A stretch of DNA of 64,000 nt from the NCBI GenBank assembly GCA_021770445.1, contig JAETQY010000001.1:1-64000 (forward strand). Reading direction: 5' to 3'. Position numbers and translations under genes: made by a program. Source of the stretch: Bacillota bacterium. GTDB lineage: Bacteria > Bacillota > Clostridia > Oscillospirales > Oscillospiraceae. The notes beneath the pieces are model-generated. The model was given only the letters and a program-made list of their open reading frames with translations, had not been told where the DNA came from and searched no databases. Position 1 is the first letter of the stretch. Each line of letters opens with the position of its first letter. This document shows positions 50,946-59,195 of this stretch, in pieces.

Positions 50946-51914
50946 ATGCCCCTTGTTACTTCTACCGAAATGTTCAAGAAGGCCTATCACGGCGGTTACG
51001 CCATCGGCGCCTTCAACGTCAACAACATGGAGATCATCCAGGGCATCACCGAGGCCTGCCGCGAGGAGAAGGCCCCTGTGATCCTCCAGGTCTCCAAGGG
51101 CGCCCGCGCCTACGCCAACCGCACCTACCTGGTGAAGCTGGTGGAAGCCGCCGTCATCGAGTGCCCCGAGATTCCCATCGTGCTCCATCTGGACCACGGC
51201 GACACCTTCGAGACCTGCAAGTCCTGCATCGACGACGGCTTCACCTCCGTCATGATCGACGCCAGCTCCAAGCCCTTCGCCGAGAACATTGAGATCACCA
51301 AGGAAGTCGTCAAGTACGCCCACGACCACGGCGTGGTCGTCGAGGCCGAGCTGGGCGCCCTGGCCGGCGTAGAGGACGAGGTCAACGTCTCCGCCGAGGC
51401 CTCCCACTACACCCGCCCCGAAGAGGTGGAGGAGTTCGTCTCCAAGACCGGCTGTGACTCCCTGGCCATCGCCATCGGCACCAGCCATGGCGCCTTCAAG
51501 TTCAAGCCCGAGCAGTGCACCCGCAACGAGAAGGGAATCCTGGTGCCGCCTCCGCTGCGCTTCGACATCCTGGAAGAGATCGTCAAGCGTCTGCCCGAGT
51601 TCCCCATCGTGCTCCACGGCTCCTCCAGCGTGCCCCAGGAGTATGTGAAGATGGTCAACAGCCACGGCGGCAAGATGCCCGACGCTGTGGGCATCCCCGA
51701 GGAGCAGCTGCGCGAGGCCGCCAAGAGCGCCGTGTGCAAGATCAACATCGACTCCGACCTGCGCCTGACCATGACCGGCACCATCCGTCAGTTCTTCGAC
51801 GAGCACCCCGACAAGTTCGACCCCCGCGAGTACCTCAAGCCCGCCCGGGCCAACATCAAGGAGACCGTTCGCCACAAGCTGGTGGACGTGCTGGGCTGCG
51901 CCGGCAAGGCCTAA
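50946..51914 (+). CDS. fba: Class II fructose-bisphosphate aldolase
   Basis: 322 residues. Zn-dependent aldolase: GGYAIGAFNVNNMEI at the N-terminus, HLDHGDTFETCKSC with the catalytic Asp and zinc His, VEAELGALAGVED, the AIGTSHGAFKF zinc His region and VLHGSSSVPQEY with the third zinc His, ending with NIDSDLRLTMTGTIRQF. Codon use is extremely biased to C/G-ending codons, as expected for a highly expressed gene. AAGGAGG precedes the ATG; the open frame upstream is not translated as it overlaps the terminator and promoter. Confidence 0.97.
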   Translation: MPLVTSTEMFKKAYHGGYAIGAFNVNNMEIIQGITEACREEKAPVILQVSKGARAYANRTYLVKLVEAAVIECPEIPIVLHLDHGDTFETCKSCIDDGFTSVMIDASSKPFAENIEITKEVVKYAHDHGVVVEAELGALAGVEDEVNVSAEASHYTRPEEVEEFVSKTGCDSLAIAIGTSHGAFKFKPEQCTRNEKGILVPPPLRFDILEEIVKRLPEFPIVLHGSSSVPQEYVKMVNSHGGKMPDAVGIPEEQLREAAKSAVCKINIDSDLRLTMTGTIRQFFDEHPDKFDPREYLKPARANIKETVRHKLVDVLGCAGKA

Positions 51915-51928
51915 ATCATCCGCTTATG

Positions 51929-51957
51929 AAAGGGAGCGCTTTAAGCGCTCCCTTTTT
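51929..51957 (+). terminator. Intrinsic terminator after fba
   Basis: AGGGAGCGCT pairs with AGCGCTCCCT over three bases, ending in a T run. Confidence 0.9.
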
Positions 51958-52024
51958 CTGCACCGAAAAAGCGAGGACAGGACACAGACGAGGGGTTATA
52001 CTTTGAGACAAGGAGTTGATGTTG

Positions 52025-52879
52025 ATGGATTGGCTGAATCACTGGAACAAGGCGCTGGACTATCTGGAGGAAAACCTGGACGGGGAGATCGGCCTGGAGG
52101 AACTGGGGCGGCTGGCCGGCTGTTCCCCCTACCACTTCCAGCGGATGTTCTCCTACCTGGCGGGGGTTCCCCTGAAGGAGTACATCCGCCGGCGGCGCAT
52201 GACCCGGGCGGCGGCAGACCTGCGGGCGGGGGAGAAGGTCCTCACTGTGGCCCTGCGCTATGGCTATGACTCGCCTACCGCCTTTAACCGGGCCTTTCAG
52301 ACGGTCCACGGTGTGGCCCCATCTCTTGCAAAACAAGATGGCGTAAAGCTGAAAGCCTTTCCGCGCATTCGCTTCAAATTTGTACTCAAGGGAGATACAG
52401 AGATGGAGTATCAGATTGTGAAAAAGGATGCGTTTCGCATTGTGGGATTCCGTACCCCACTGTCCCCGGATGTAGAGGAGAGCTTTCAGGCGGTGCCTCG
52501 ATTCTGGGGAGAGGCCGGACCCAAGCTGGGGGAGCTGATTCCCCTGATGGACCCTGAGATACCTGGAGTGTTAGGGGTAAGTACTTGCCATCGGGAGGAG
52601 GAAAACTACTACTATATCGCGGTGGCCTCCAATGCGCCGTCCCCGGAAGGTGCCCACGAGTGGACCGTCCCCGCCGCCACCTGGGCGGTGTTCTCCGGCA
52701 CAGGCCAACAGCCCACCGCCATCCAGGAGCTGCAAAAACGGGTTGTCACCGAATGGCTGCCTGATTCGGGCTACGAGTGGGCCCAGGCCCCGGATGTGGA
52801 GGTCTACCTGAACGAACCGGGCGCGGAGGAACAGCGGTTTCAGGTCTGGCTGCCCATCCAGAAGGCGAGTGGTAAATAA
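52025..52879 (+). CDS. AraC-family regulator with C-terminal GyrI-like ligand domain
   Basis: 284 residues. The AraC double helix-turn-helix is at the N-terminus (LEELGRLAGCSPYHFQRMFS and VLTVALRYGYDSPTAFNRAF) and a GyrI-like effector domain is at the C-terminus (about 120-284, MEYQIVKKDAFRIVGFRT), as in Rob and BltR-like proteins that sense cationic drugs. The ATG at 52025 is nine bases after AAGGAG; two in-frame start codons upstream lie too close. No obvious target gene adjoins it. Confidence 0.88.
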   Translation: MDWLNHWNKALDYLEENLDGEIGLEELGRLAGCSPYHFQRMFSYLAGVPLKEYIRRRRMTRAAADLRAGEKVLTVALRYGYDSPTAFNRAFQTVHGVAPSLAKQDGVKLKAFPRIRFKFVLKGDTEMEYQIVKKDAFRIVGFRTPLSPDVEESFQAVPRFWGEAGPKLGELIPLMDPEIPGVLGVSTCHREEENYYYIAVASNAPSPEGAHEWTVPAATWAVFSGTGQQPTAIQELQKRVVTEWLPDSGYEWAQAPDVEVYLNEPGAEEQRFQVWLPIQKASGK

Positions 52880-52891
52880 AAGCTAGTTTTT

Positions 52892-52958
52892 GTTGACCAA
52901 ACAGCCCTGTGGAGCTCATTCCATAGGGCCGTTTTGCGCCATGTTAAGTTTGGTTGAC
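52892..52958. repeat. Nested inverted repeats upstream of the XRE gene
   Basis: Outer 11-bp arms GTTGACCAAAC (52892) and GTTTGGTTGAC (52948) enclose a terminator-like stem GCCCTgTGG/CCAtAGGGC (52904-52929) followed by GTTTT. The inner stem likely ends the AraC transcript. The outer arms could be an operator. Confidence 0.55.
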
Positions 52959-52978
52959 AGATTTCCAGGGCCTTTTGG

Positions 52979-53008
52979 TTGACGCTGCGGGGCAAAATCT
53001 GCTATTGT
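52979..53008 (+). promoter_or_regulatory. Sigma-A-like promoter of the XRE/Gly-rich gene
   Basis: TTGACG, 18-base spacer, TATTGT. Confidence 0.55.
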
Positions 53009-53033
53009 GGGGGGCAGACAAGGAGGTTTTTCC

Positions 53034-53819
53034 ATGAACTTTGCAGAACACTTAACGGCCCTGCGGAAACAACGGGGCTGGTCCCAGGAGGAGCTGGGCA
53101 ATCAGATCGGCGTCACCCGGCAGACGGTGTCCAAATGGGAGATGGGGCAGAGCACCCCAGAGCTGGAGAAGCTGGTGGAGCTGTCCCGGCTGTTTGGGAT
53201 GTCCATCGACCAGCTGGTGGGCCTGGAGGAAACGGACAGGGAGGGAGCAGCTTCCCCGTACCGTCAAGCTCGCTCAGAGGTAAGGTCCCCGGGTGTGTGC
53301 TATGAATATATCAGCCCTATAAAGGTATTTAGCCTGCCATTGATCCACATCCGTCTGGGCTACGGTCCCCAGCTGGCCAAGGGGATCATCGCCATCGGCA
53401 ACTGCGCCGTGGGAGTGGTGGCCATCGGCAGCGGCTCCCTGGGGCTGATTGCTTTTGGCGGCCTCAGCCTGGGACTTCTCCTCGCTTTCGGAGGGCTCAG
53501 TCTGGGTCTGGTGGCGCTGGGCGGCGTGGCTGTTGGCGGTTTCGCCGTGGGCGGCTGCGCCATAGGCCAGTGGCTAGCTGCGGGCGGCGGGGCCTTTTCC
53601 AACTACCTGGCCATCGGCGGGGGAGCCTGGTCCGGCGGTCTGGCCATCGGCGGCTCGGCCTATGGACACATTGCCATCGGGACGAATGAGGCATCCGGCT
53701 GGTTCCCCATCCTGCTGGGGGGCGGATATACGATGGAGGAGGTTTGGGGGCTGGTCAAAGCACAGTTTCCCCATATGTGGGGCTGGGTCAGGGACCTGAT
53801 CCAGTGGGCGCTGGGCTAA
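53034..53819 (+). CDS. XRE-family HTH protein with Gly-rich hydrophobic repeats
   Basis: 261 residues. Residues 1-65 are a Cro/C1 HTH (LTALRKQRGWSQEELGNQIGVTRQTVSKWEMGQ). Residues about 105-225 form a Gly/Ala/Leu/Ile repeat with a period near 8 (AIGNCAVGVVAIGSGSLGLI, FGGLSLGLVALGGVAVGG, AIGGGAWSGG), ending with an amphipathic aromatic helix. The repeat may form a membrane-embedded or beta-solenoid structure and is seen in some Clostridial HTH proteins. Function unknown. AAGGAGG precedes the ATG at 53034. Its stop overlaps the end of the convergent radical SAM gene. Confidence 0.8.
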   Translation: MNFAEHLTALRKQRGWSQEELGNQIGVTRQTVSKWEMGQSTPELEKLVELSRLFGMSIDQLVGLEETDREGAASPYRQARSEVRSPGVCYEYISPIKVFSLPLIHIRLGYGPQLAKGIIAIGNCAVGVVAIGSGSLGLIAFGGLSLGLLLAFGGLSLGLVALGGVAVGGFAVGGCAIGQWLAAGGGAFSNYLAIGGGAWSGGLAIGGSAYGHIAIGTNEASGWFPILLGGGYTMEEVWGLVKAQFPHMWGWVRDLIQWALG

Positions 53820-54658
53820 AACCGGCGTGCGAAGCCGCACGTTTGGCACAGGGGCTCCCGGGCCTGCCCCTGCGAGAAACCGTCATACACCGCCCGAGCC
53901 CTGGGAGTGTCCAGAATCTCCTCCAGGGTATTTTGGAACAGGTTCCCCAGCGGAATATCGCCCTCGTGGTCCAGGCAGCAGGGCACCACTGTCCCGTCCA
54001 CCAGCACCCCCACCTGGTCCCGAAGGCCGTAACAGAAAGTGGGGGCCTGTCCATCGCTGGCGGACAGGTCGGGCCAGTCGAACCGCTCTCCCCACTCCAA
54101 AAAGATGTTGGGGGCGAGGGTGGTCCCCCGCCGGCCCTCGGTCCAGGGGGGAGGGAAGGCCTCCTCCAGGGCGGCCAGAATGTCCCCGTTGAGGCGGCCA
54201 CTCCCGTGGGCGTCCCCCAGGTTCCACAGCCGTAGGGCGCACTTCTTTCCCGCCTCCCCGGCCGCCTTGGCGAAGGAGAGGCACCCGGCCAGATAGTCCG
54301 CCAGCCCCTCCCGTTGGTTCCCCTCGAAGGAGTGGAGGGAGACGCTCACCTTCTCCACCGCCGGGCAGGACAGCAGAAGATTTTGCCACTGCCTCAGCAG
54401 CGTGCCGTTGGTGGTAAGCATGACCTTAAAGTTCAGCGCTTCTGCCTGGGCCAGAATGGCGTCCAGCCGGGGGTGGAGCAGCGGTTCCCCCATGAGATGG
54501 AGGTACAGGTACTCCGTATGGGGCCGAAGCCTGGCGGCCAGGACCCGGAAGTCCTCCGGGGACAGAAACGCGGTCGGCCGGCGGGTGCCCGGACAGAACA
54601 CACAGGACAAATTGCAGATATTTGTGATCTCCAGATAGGCTTTGCGGAGGGTCCTCAC
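53816..54658 (-). CDS. Radical SAM protein with C-terminal SPASM-like Cys cluster
   Basis: 280 residues. The radical SAM motif is CNLSCVFC (Cys15, Cys19, Cys22), followed by HLMGEPLLHP and MLTTNGTLL, typical of MoaA/PqqE-like enzymes. The C-terminus has VDGTVVPCCLDHEGDIPLGN and EPLCQTCGF, i.e. SPASM-type auxiliary cluster ligands, as found in peptide- or protein-modifying radical SAM enzymes. The GTG at 54658 has AGGGGG upstream. No precursor peptide was noticed next to it. It overlaps the XRE gene end by four bases. Confidence 0.85.
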   Translation of the reverse strand: MRTLRKAYLEITNICNLSCVFCPGTRRPTAFLSPEDFRVLAARLRPHTEYLYLHLMGEPLLHPRLDAILAQAEALNFKVMLTTNGTLLRQWQNLLLSCPAVEKVSVSLHSFEGNQREGLADYLAGCLSFAKAAGEAGKKCALRLWNLGDAHGSGRLNGDILAALEEAFPPPWTEGRRGTTLAPNIFLEWGERFDWPDLSASDGQAPTFCYGLRDQVGVLVDGTVVPCCLDHEGDIPLGNLFQNTLEEILDTPRARAVYDGFSQGQAREPLCQTCGFARRF

Positions 54659-54707
54659 CGGCCCCGCCCCCTTTCTCACCCCATCCTACCATGGGGGCGG
54701 GTTCAGG

Positions 54708-55205
54708 TCAACGGTTTACCCCTAAGATGTGCAGAAAACGCACTACCTGAGCTGGATAGGTGGACAGGGGGCGGTAGTCCGCGTCGTCGGAGTGGGCAGC
54801 TACCAGGATGTTCTCCGGGAGGGCTGAGCCGTCCACCGCCACCACCACCGGATTGTGGGAGAAAATGCCGCCAGCAAAGCTGATCTGGACAAAATCACCG
54901 GGGCAGAGTTCTCCTATGGAGATCTCCGCGCCCACAGGGCCAGGGCTCTCCTTGCGCCGGGTGAGGAAGTTGTAAAAAAAGGGTACCCCCGTCCAGGCGG
55001 GAGCCCGGCTGTACTGGCTGTTGTAGTACCAGCCAAAGGTGGGTGTGTAGTTCATCACCCCGGAGCCGGCATAGAGGCACTGGGATGCGAAGTTGGTGCA
55101 GTCGCCTCCTAGGGCGTCGAAGTTGTAAAAATCCGGGTTCCGGTGGTAGGCCCAGCGGTGGGCGTAGGCCACCGCCGCCTCCCGGTCGTAGGGACGCAGC
55201 GTCAT
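54708..55205 (-). CDS. Putative amidase-like (CHAP/NlpC-type) protein
   Basis: 165 residues. Contains LGGDCTNFASQCLYAGSGVM with a probable catalytic Cys36 and HNPVVVAVD with a His, the pattern of the Amidase_6 domain (PF12671) seen in clostridial surface and spore proteins. There is no signal peptide, so it may act in the cytoplasm or spore or be exported otherwise. AAGGAGG precedes the ATG. It lies 50 bases upstream of the radical SAM gene on the same strand and may be cotranscribed. Confidence 0.75.
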   Translation of the reverse strand: MTLRPYDREAAVAYAHRWAYHRNPDFYNFDALGGDCTNFASQCLYAGSGVMNYTPTFGWYYNSQYSRAPAWTGVPFFYNFLTRRKESPGPVGAEISIGELCPGDFVQISFAGGIFSHNPVVVAVDGSALPENILVAAHSDDADYRPLSTYPAQVVRFLHILGVNR

Positions 55206-55356
55206 AACAGGACCTCCTTTTTTTCATGCTATTCAGACGCGGTGGAAGCTGTGCCCGACCCCGTTTGAATTTTATGAAAAAAGGGCTTTTCTTTTTGTAT
55301 ATTCATGTATATAATATTTTAGGAAGTTTATGGACCAAAATTAGGAGGCCGTACCT

Positions 55357-55848
55357 ATGACAAGAAGCAGCGCGAGAGAGATCGCCGTTCATATTATTTT
55401 TGCTCTGGGCTTCGACACCCGCAGCGCCCAGGAGATCCTGGACGCGGAGCTGACCCGGGAACGTTTTCAGGAGCTGGCGGAGGAGCTGCCCCTCTACGCC
55501 CAGTTTCCCAACGAGAAACAGGAGCGGTACATACGGGAGCTGGTGCAGGGGGTATTCGCCCACGGCCCGGAGCTGGACGACTGCATCAGCCGCTACTCGG
55601 TAGGCTGGGCCTTCGCCCGTATCCCCCGTATGGCGGCGGCGGTGATGCGCACCGCCATGTACGAGGTACTCTACATGTCTGATATCCCCAACGCCGCCGC
55701 CATCAACGAGGCGGTGGAGATCGCCAAGAAGTACGAGCCGGCGGAGGTGGTGTCCTTTGTCAATGGAATTCTGGGCACCTTCGTCCGCGCGGAGTTTGAG
55801 GACACCCCGCCCAAGCCGGAGAAGAAGGCCCCGGAGGGGGAGGAGTAA
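55357..55848 (+). CDS. nusB: Transcription antitermination protein NusB
   Basis: 163 residues. Begins TRSSAREIAVHIIFALGF, with RIPRMAAAVMRTAMYEVLYM and AINEAVEIAKKYEPAEVVSFVNGILG, all characteristic of NusB, which with NusE binds boxA RNA during rRNA transcription. The C-terminal tail (PPKPEKKAPEGEE) is an acidic extension. A TAGGAGG site precedes the ATG. It is the first gene of a long operon; the next gene overlaps its stop by one base. Confidence 0.92.
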   Translation: MTRSSAREIAVHIIFALGFDTRSAQEILDAELTRERFQELAEELPLYAQFPNEKQERYIRELVQGVFAHGPELDDCISRYSVGWAFARIPRMAAAVMRTAMYEVLYMSDIPNAAAINEAVEIAKKYEPAEVVSFVNGILGTFVRAEFEDTPPKPEKKAPEGEE

Positions 55849-56780
55849 TGCCGGTTTTAGGGCTGGATACCAGCAACTACACTACCTCTGCCGCCCTCTT
55901 TAACGGGGAGACAGGGCGGAATATCGGCCGTCTGCTGGACGTGCGCCCCGGCGAGCTAGGCCTGCGGCAGAGCGACGCCCTGTTTCAGCACGTGAAGCGC
56001 CTGCCCCGGCTGCTGGAGGAGCTGCTGGGGGAGAGGCAGGGCATTCTGGCCGTGGGGGCGTCCACCCGCCCTAGGGCGGTGGAGGGCTCCTATATGCCCT
56101 GCTTTCTGGCGGGGGAGAGCCAGGGCCGGGGGATCGCCGCGGCGCTGGGGGTGCCCTTTTACGCCCACTCCCACCAGCAGGGACACCTGGCCGCCGCCGC
56201 CTGGTCCGCCGGGCGGCCGGACCTCCTCGACGCCCCCTTCCTGGCCTGGCACCTGTCGGGAGGCACCACGGAACTGCTGCTTGTAAAGCCAAAAGACTAT
56301 ACAGTGGAGGCCGAAATCATCGGCGGCACCAGCGACATCTCCGCCGGACAGCTTATCGACCGCACCGGCGTGCTGCTGGGGCTGCAATTCCCGGCGGGGA
56401 AGGCGCTGGACGAGCTGTCCCAGCAGGACGGGGCCGCCTTTGCCTTTTCAGTTAGGCTGGACGGGCTGACCTTCTCCCTGTCCGGGATGGAGAACCAGGT
56501 GAAGGCCCTGGCGGAGCGGGGGGAGTCAAAAACCGCCATCGCCCGCTTCGCCATCGCCACTGTCACCGGCGTGGTCCGCCGGGCCACTCAGGAGGCCCAG
56601 AAGCAGCATCCCGGCCTGCCGGTGCTGTGCTCCGGAGGGGTGGCCTCCAACACCCACCTGCGGGAGGTGCTGGCCGAAACCTGCGGGGCCATCTTCGCCC
56701 AACCAAAATATTCCACCGACAACGCCATGGGGACGGCCATCCTCACCTGGCGGGCGCTGAAAGCGGGGGAGAGGCCGTGA
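55848..56780 (+). CDS. TsaD/Kae1-family paralog
   Basis: 310 residues. ASKHA fold of the TsaD family (threonylcarbamoylation of tRNA): VLGLDTSNYTTSAALF, the metal-binding HSHQQGH, AWHLSGGTTELLLV and LCSGGVASNTHLRE. Clostridia often carry such a second TsaD-like gene beside nusB-xseA in addition to the true tsaD, and the sequence is somewhat shorter than TsaD (about 340). The precise role is unknown; it may act on tRNA or be an O-sialoglycoprotease-like relic. Confidence 0.8.
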   Translation: MPVLGLDTSNYTTSAALFNGETGRNIGRLLDVRPGELGLRQSDALFQHVKRLPRLLEELLGERQGILAVGASTRPRAVEGSYMPCFLAGESQGRGIAAALGVPFYAHSHQQGHLAAAAWSAGRPDLLDAPFLAWHLSGGTTELLLVKPKDYTVEAEIIGGTSDISAGQLIDRTGVLLGLQFPAGKALDELSQQDGAAFAFSVRLDGLTFSLSGMENQVKALAERGESKTAIARFAIATVTGVVRRATQEAQKQHPGLPVLCSGGVASNTHLREVLAETCGAIFAQPKYSTDNAMGTAILTWRALKAGERP

Positions 56781-58036
56781 GAGAGGACGCCGTCTTAACC
56801 CCCAGCCAGGTGGGCCAGTATTTGAAAACCATGATGGACCGGGACCAGCTCTTGTCCCGGCTGCTGGTGCGGGGGGAGCTGTCCAACTATAAAATGTACC
56901 CCTCGGGGCACCACTATTTTACCTTGAAGGACGGGGAGGGGGCTCTGCGGTGCGTCATGTTCCGCAGCGACGCCCAGTCCCTGCGCTTCCGGCCGGAAAA
57001 CGGGATGCAAGTGATTGCCGCCGGTCGGGTGACCGTCTTTCCCCGGGATGGCCAGTACCAGCTGTACTGCGCCCGGCTCACCCCCGAGGGGGTGGGAGAC
57101 CTGGCTCTGGCCTTTGAACAGTTGAAGGAAAAGCTGGCCAGAGAGGGCCTCTTTGACCCAGCCCACAAGAAGGAGATACCAGTATTTCCCAGGAAAATTG
57201 CCCTGATTACCTCGCCTGCTGGGGCGGCGGTGCGGGACATGATCCGCATTCTGGGGGCCCGCTGGCCTCTGACGGAGGTGGCGGTAATCCCGGTGCGGGT
57301 CCAGGGGGCGGAGGCCCCCCAGGAGATTGCCGCCGCCATCCAGTGGGCCAACCTCCACCGGGCGGCCGACCTGATTATTACCGGCCGGGGGGGCGGCTCC
57401 ATGGAGGACCTGTGGGCCTTCAACGAGGAGGTGGTGGCCCGGGCCATCTACCGCTCAGAAATCCCAGTGATTTCCGCCGTGGGCCACGAGCCCGACGTGA
57501 CCATCGCCGACTTCGTGGCCGATCTGCGGGCGTCCACGCCCTCCAACGCCGCCGAGCTGGCCGTCCCCGACCAAAACGAGATATACATGTCCCTTCTGGG
57601 GGAACGGGAGCGGCTGGAGGGGGCGTCTACTGCCCGTCTGGCCCGGTACCGGCAAACGCTGGACCGGCTGGCCGCCAGCCGCCCCATGACAGAGCCGGCC
57701 TCCTATTTCCGGGAGAAGCGGCTGCTGCTGGACTACCAGTCCAGCCGGCTGGCCCACGGCCTGCGCCACTCCGCCGCCGGTCAGCGGGAACGGTTGTCCG
57801 CCCTGTCCGCCGCCCTTCCCAACAGCGCGGCCCGGACCGTCGCCCAGCGCCGGGAGCGGCTCACTTCGCTAGCCGCTTCCCTGGACGCCATGAGCCCCCT
57901 GAAGGTGCTGGGCCGGGGCTACGCCATCGCCCAGCGGGAGGACGGAAAGGCGGTGGTCTCCACCGCCGACGTGGCCTCCGGAGACAAGTTGAAATTGACC
58001 CTATCGGACGGCAGTGTGGACTGCCGGGTAGTATAG
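56777..58036 (+). CDS. xseA: Exodeoxyribonuclease VII large subunit
   Basis: 419 residues. N-terminal OB-fold (LTPSQVGQYLKTMMDRDQLL, LVRGELSNYKMYPSGHHYFT), then the catalytic core (FPRKIALITSPAGAAVRDMI, IPVRVQGAEAPQEIAAAI, DLIITGRGGGSMEDLWAFN, SAVGHEPDVTIADFVADLRA) and a C-terminal coiled coil (about 300-390). Degrades single-stranded DNA from both ends with XseB. The GTG start overlaps the preceding stop (GTGA). Confidence 0.96.
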   Translation: MREDAVLTPSQVGQYLKTMMDRDQLLSRLLVRGELSNYKMYPSGHHYFTLKDGEGALRCVMFRSDAQSLRFRPENGMQVIAAGRVTVFPRDGQYQLYCARLTPEGVGDLALAFEQLKEKLAREGLFDPAHKKEIPVFPRKIALITSPAGAAVRDMIRILGARWPLTEVAVIPVRVQGAEAPQEIAAAIQWANLHRAADLIITGRGGGSMEDLWAFNEEVVARAIYRSEIPVISAVGHEPDVTIADFVADLRASTPSNAAELAVPDQNEIYMSLLGERERLEGASTARLARYRQTLDRLAASRPMTEPASYFREKRLLLDYQSSRLAHGLRHSAAGQRERLSALSAALPNSAARTVAQRRERLTSLAASLDAMSPLKVLGRGYAIAQREDGKAVVSTADVASGDKLKLTLSDGSVDCRVV

Positions 58037-58051
58037 GAAAGGAGAACGCCA

Positions 58052-58288
58052 ATGGCCGCAAAGAAGAAGTTGGATTTTGAGGGCTCCATGGCCCGGCTGG
58101 AGGAGATTGTGTCCCTGCTAGAGAAGGGAGACGCCCCTTTGGAACAGGCTATGTCCCTCTTTGAGGAGGGGGCCAGGCTGCTGCGGGAGTGCACCAAGCA
58201 GCTGGACGAGGCAGAGCAGAAGGTGAGCCTGCTCACCGCCGGAAAAGACGGAGAGGTCGTGGAGGAACCCTTCGGGGGAAAGAACTGA
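58052..58288 (+). CDS. xseB: Exodeoxyribonuclease VII small subunit
   Basis: 78 residues, helical: DFEGSMARLEEIVSLLEKGD and LEQAMSLFEEGARLLRECTK match XseB. It binds XseA. AAAGGAGA precedes the ATG, 15 bases after xseA; ispA follows after one base. Confidence 0.93.
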   Translation: MAAKKKLDFEGSMARLEEIVSLLEKGDAPLEQAMSLFEEGARLLRECTKQLDEAEQKVSLLTAGKDGEVVEEPFGGKN

Positions 58289-58289
58289 C

Positions 58290-59168
58290 ATGGGAAATGC
58301 CTTTACAGATAGAATGGCCCGGGATCAGGCCTTGATTGAGGACTATCTGGCCCGCGCCTTCGCCTCGGAGGCCCGCCACGCCGACCTACAGGAGGCCATG
58401 GAGTACTCCCTGCTGGCCGGGGGCAAGCGCATCCGCCCGGTGTTGACCCTGGAGACCTGCCGCCTGTGCGGTGGGGATGTTCAGGCGGCGCTGCCCTTCG
58501 CCTGCGGGGTGGAGATGGTCCACACCTACTCCCTGATCCACGACGACCTGCCTGCCATGGATAATGACGACCTGCGCCGGGGCCGGCCTACCAACCACAT
58601 CGTCTACGGGGAGGCCACCGCCATTCTGGCGGGGGACGCCCTGCTTACCGCCGCCTTCGAGCAGCTGACAAAGGCCAATCTCTCCGCCGACCGCGTGGTG
58701 GAAGCGGTGGGCTGTCTGTCCCATGCCGCCGGCTCCGCAGGCATGGTGGGTGGACAGGCTCTGGATATGGCCGGGGAGGGCCGGGCTCTGGATCGGGAGG
58801 AGCTGGAGCTGCTCCAGAGTTTAAAGACAGGGGCTCTCATCTCCGCCGCCGCCGAGCTAGGCTGTATCGCCGCCGGCGGGACCCCGGAACAGCGGGGGCG
58901 AGTACGGGCCTACGCTCAGGCCCTGGGCCGGGCCTTCCAGGTCCGGGACGACATGCTGGACGTCATCAGCTCCCAGGCGGAGCTGGGCAAGCCGGTAGGC
59001 TCCGACCAGACCAACGAGAAAAACACCTTTGTCACCACTCTGGGGCTGGAGGGCTGCGCCACTCTGGTGGAGGAGCTGACCCGGCAGGCCGTTGAGGCGA
59101 TGGATGGCTTTGCCCAGCCTGAGTTCCACGTCTGGCTGGCCCGCTCCCTGGCCCAGCGGACAAAATAA
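58290..59168 (+). CDS. ispA: Polyprenyl synthetase (farnesyl/geranylgeranyl diphosphate synthase)
   Basis: 292 residues. Both Asp-rich motifs are present: DDLPAMDNDDLRRGRPTNH (first) and DDMLD (second), with GGKRIRPVL and the GSDQTNEKNTFVT segment, as in bacterial short-chain FPP synthases. It joins IPP units to DMAPP. Position directly before dxs is typical of Firmicutes. Confidence 0.93.
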   Translation: MGNAFTDRMARDQALIEDYLARAFASEARHADLQEAMEYSLLAGGKRIRPVLTLETCRLCGGDVQAALPFACGVEMVHTYSLIHDDLPAMDNDDLRRGRPTNHIVYGEATAILAGDALLTAAFEQLTKANLSADRVVEAVGCLSHAAGSAGMVGGQALDMAGEGRALDREELELLQSLKTGALISAAAELGCIAAGGTPEQRGRVRAYAQALGRAFQVRDDMLDVISSQAELGKPVGSDQTNEKNTFVTTLGLEGCATLVEELTRQAVEAMDGFAQPEFHVWLARSLAQRTK

Positions 59169-59195
59169 GTCCAGATTTCCGGGAGGAATCATACT

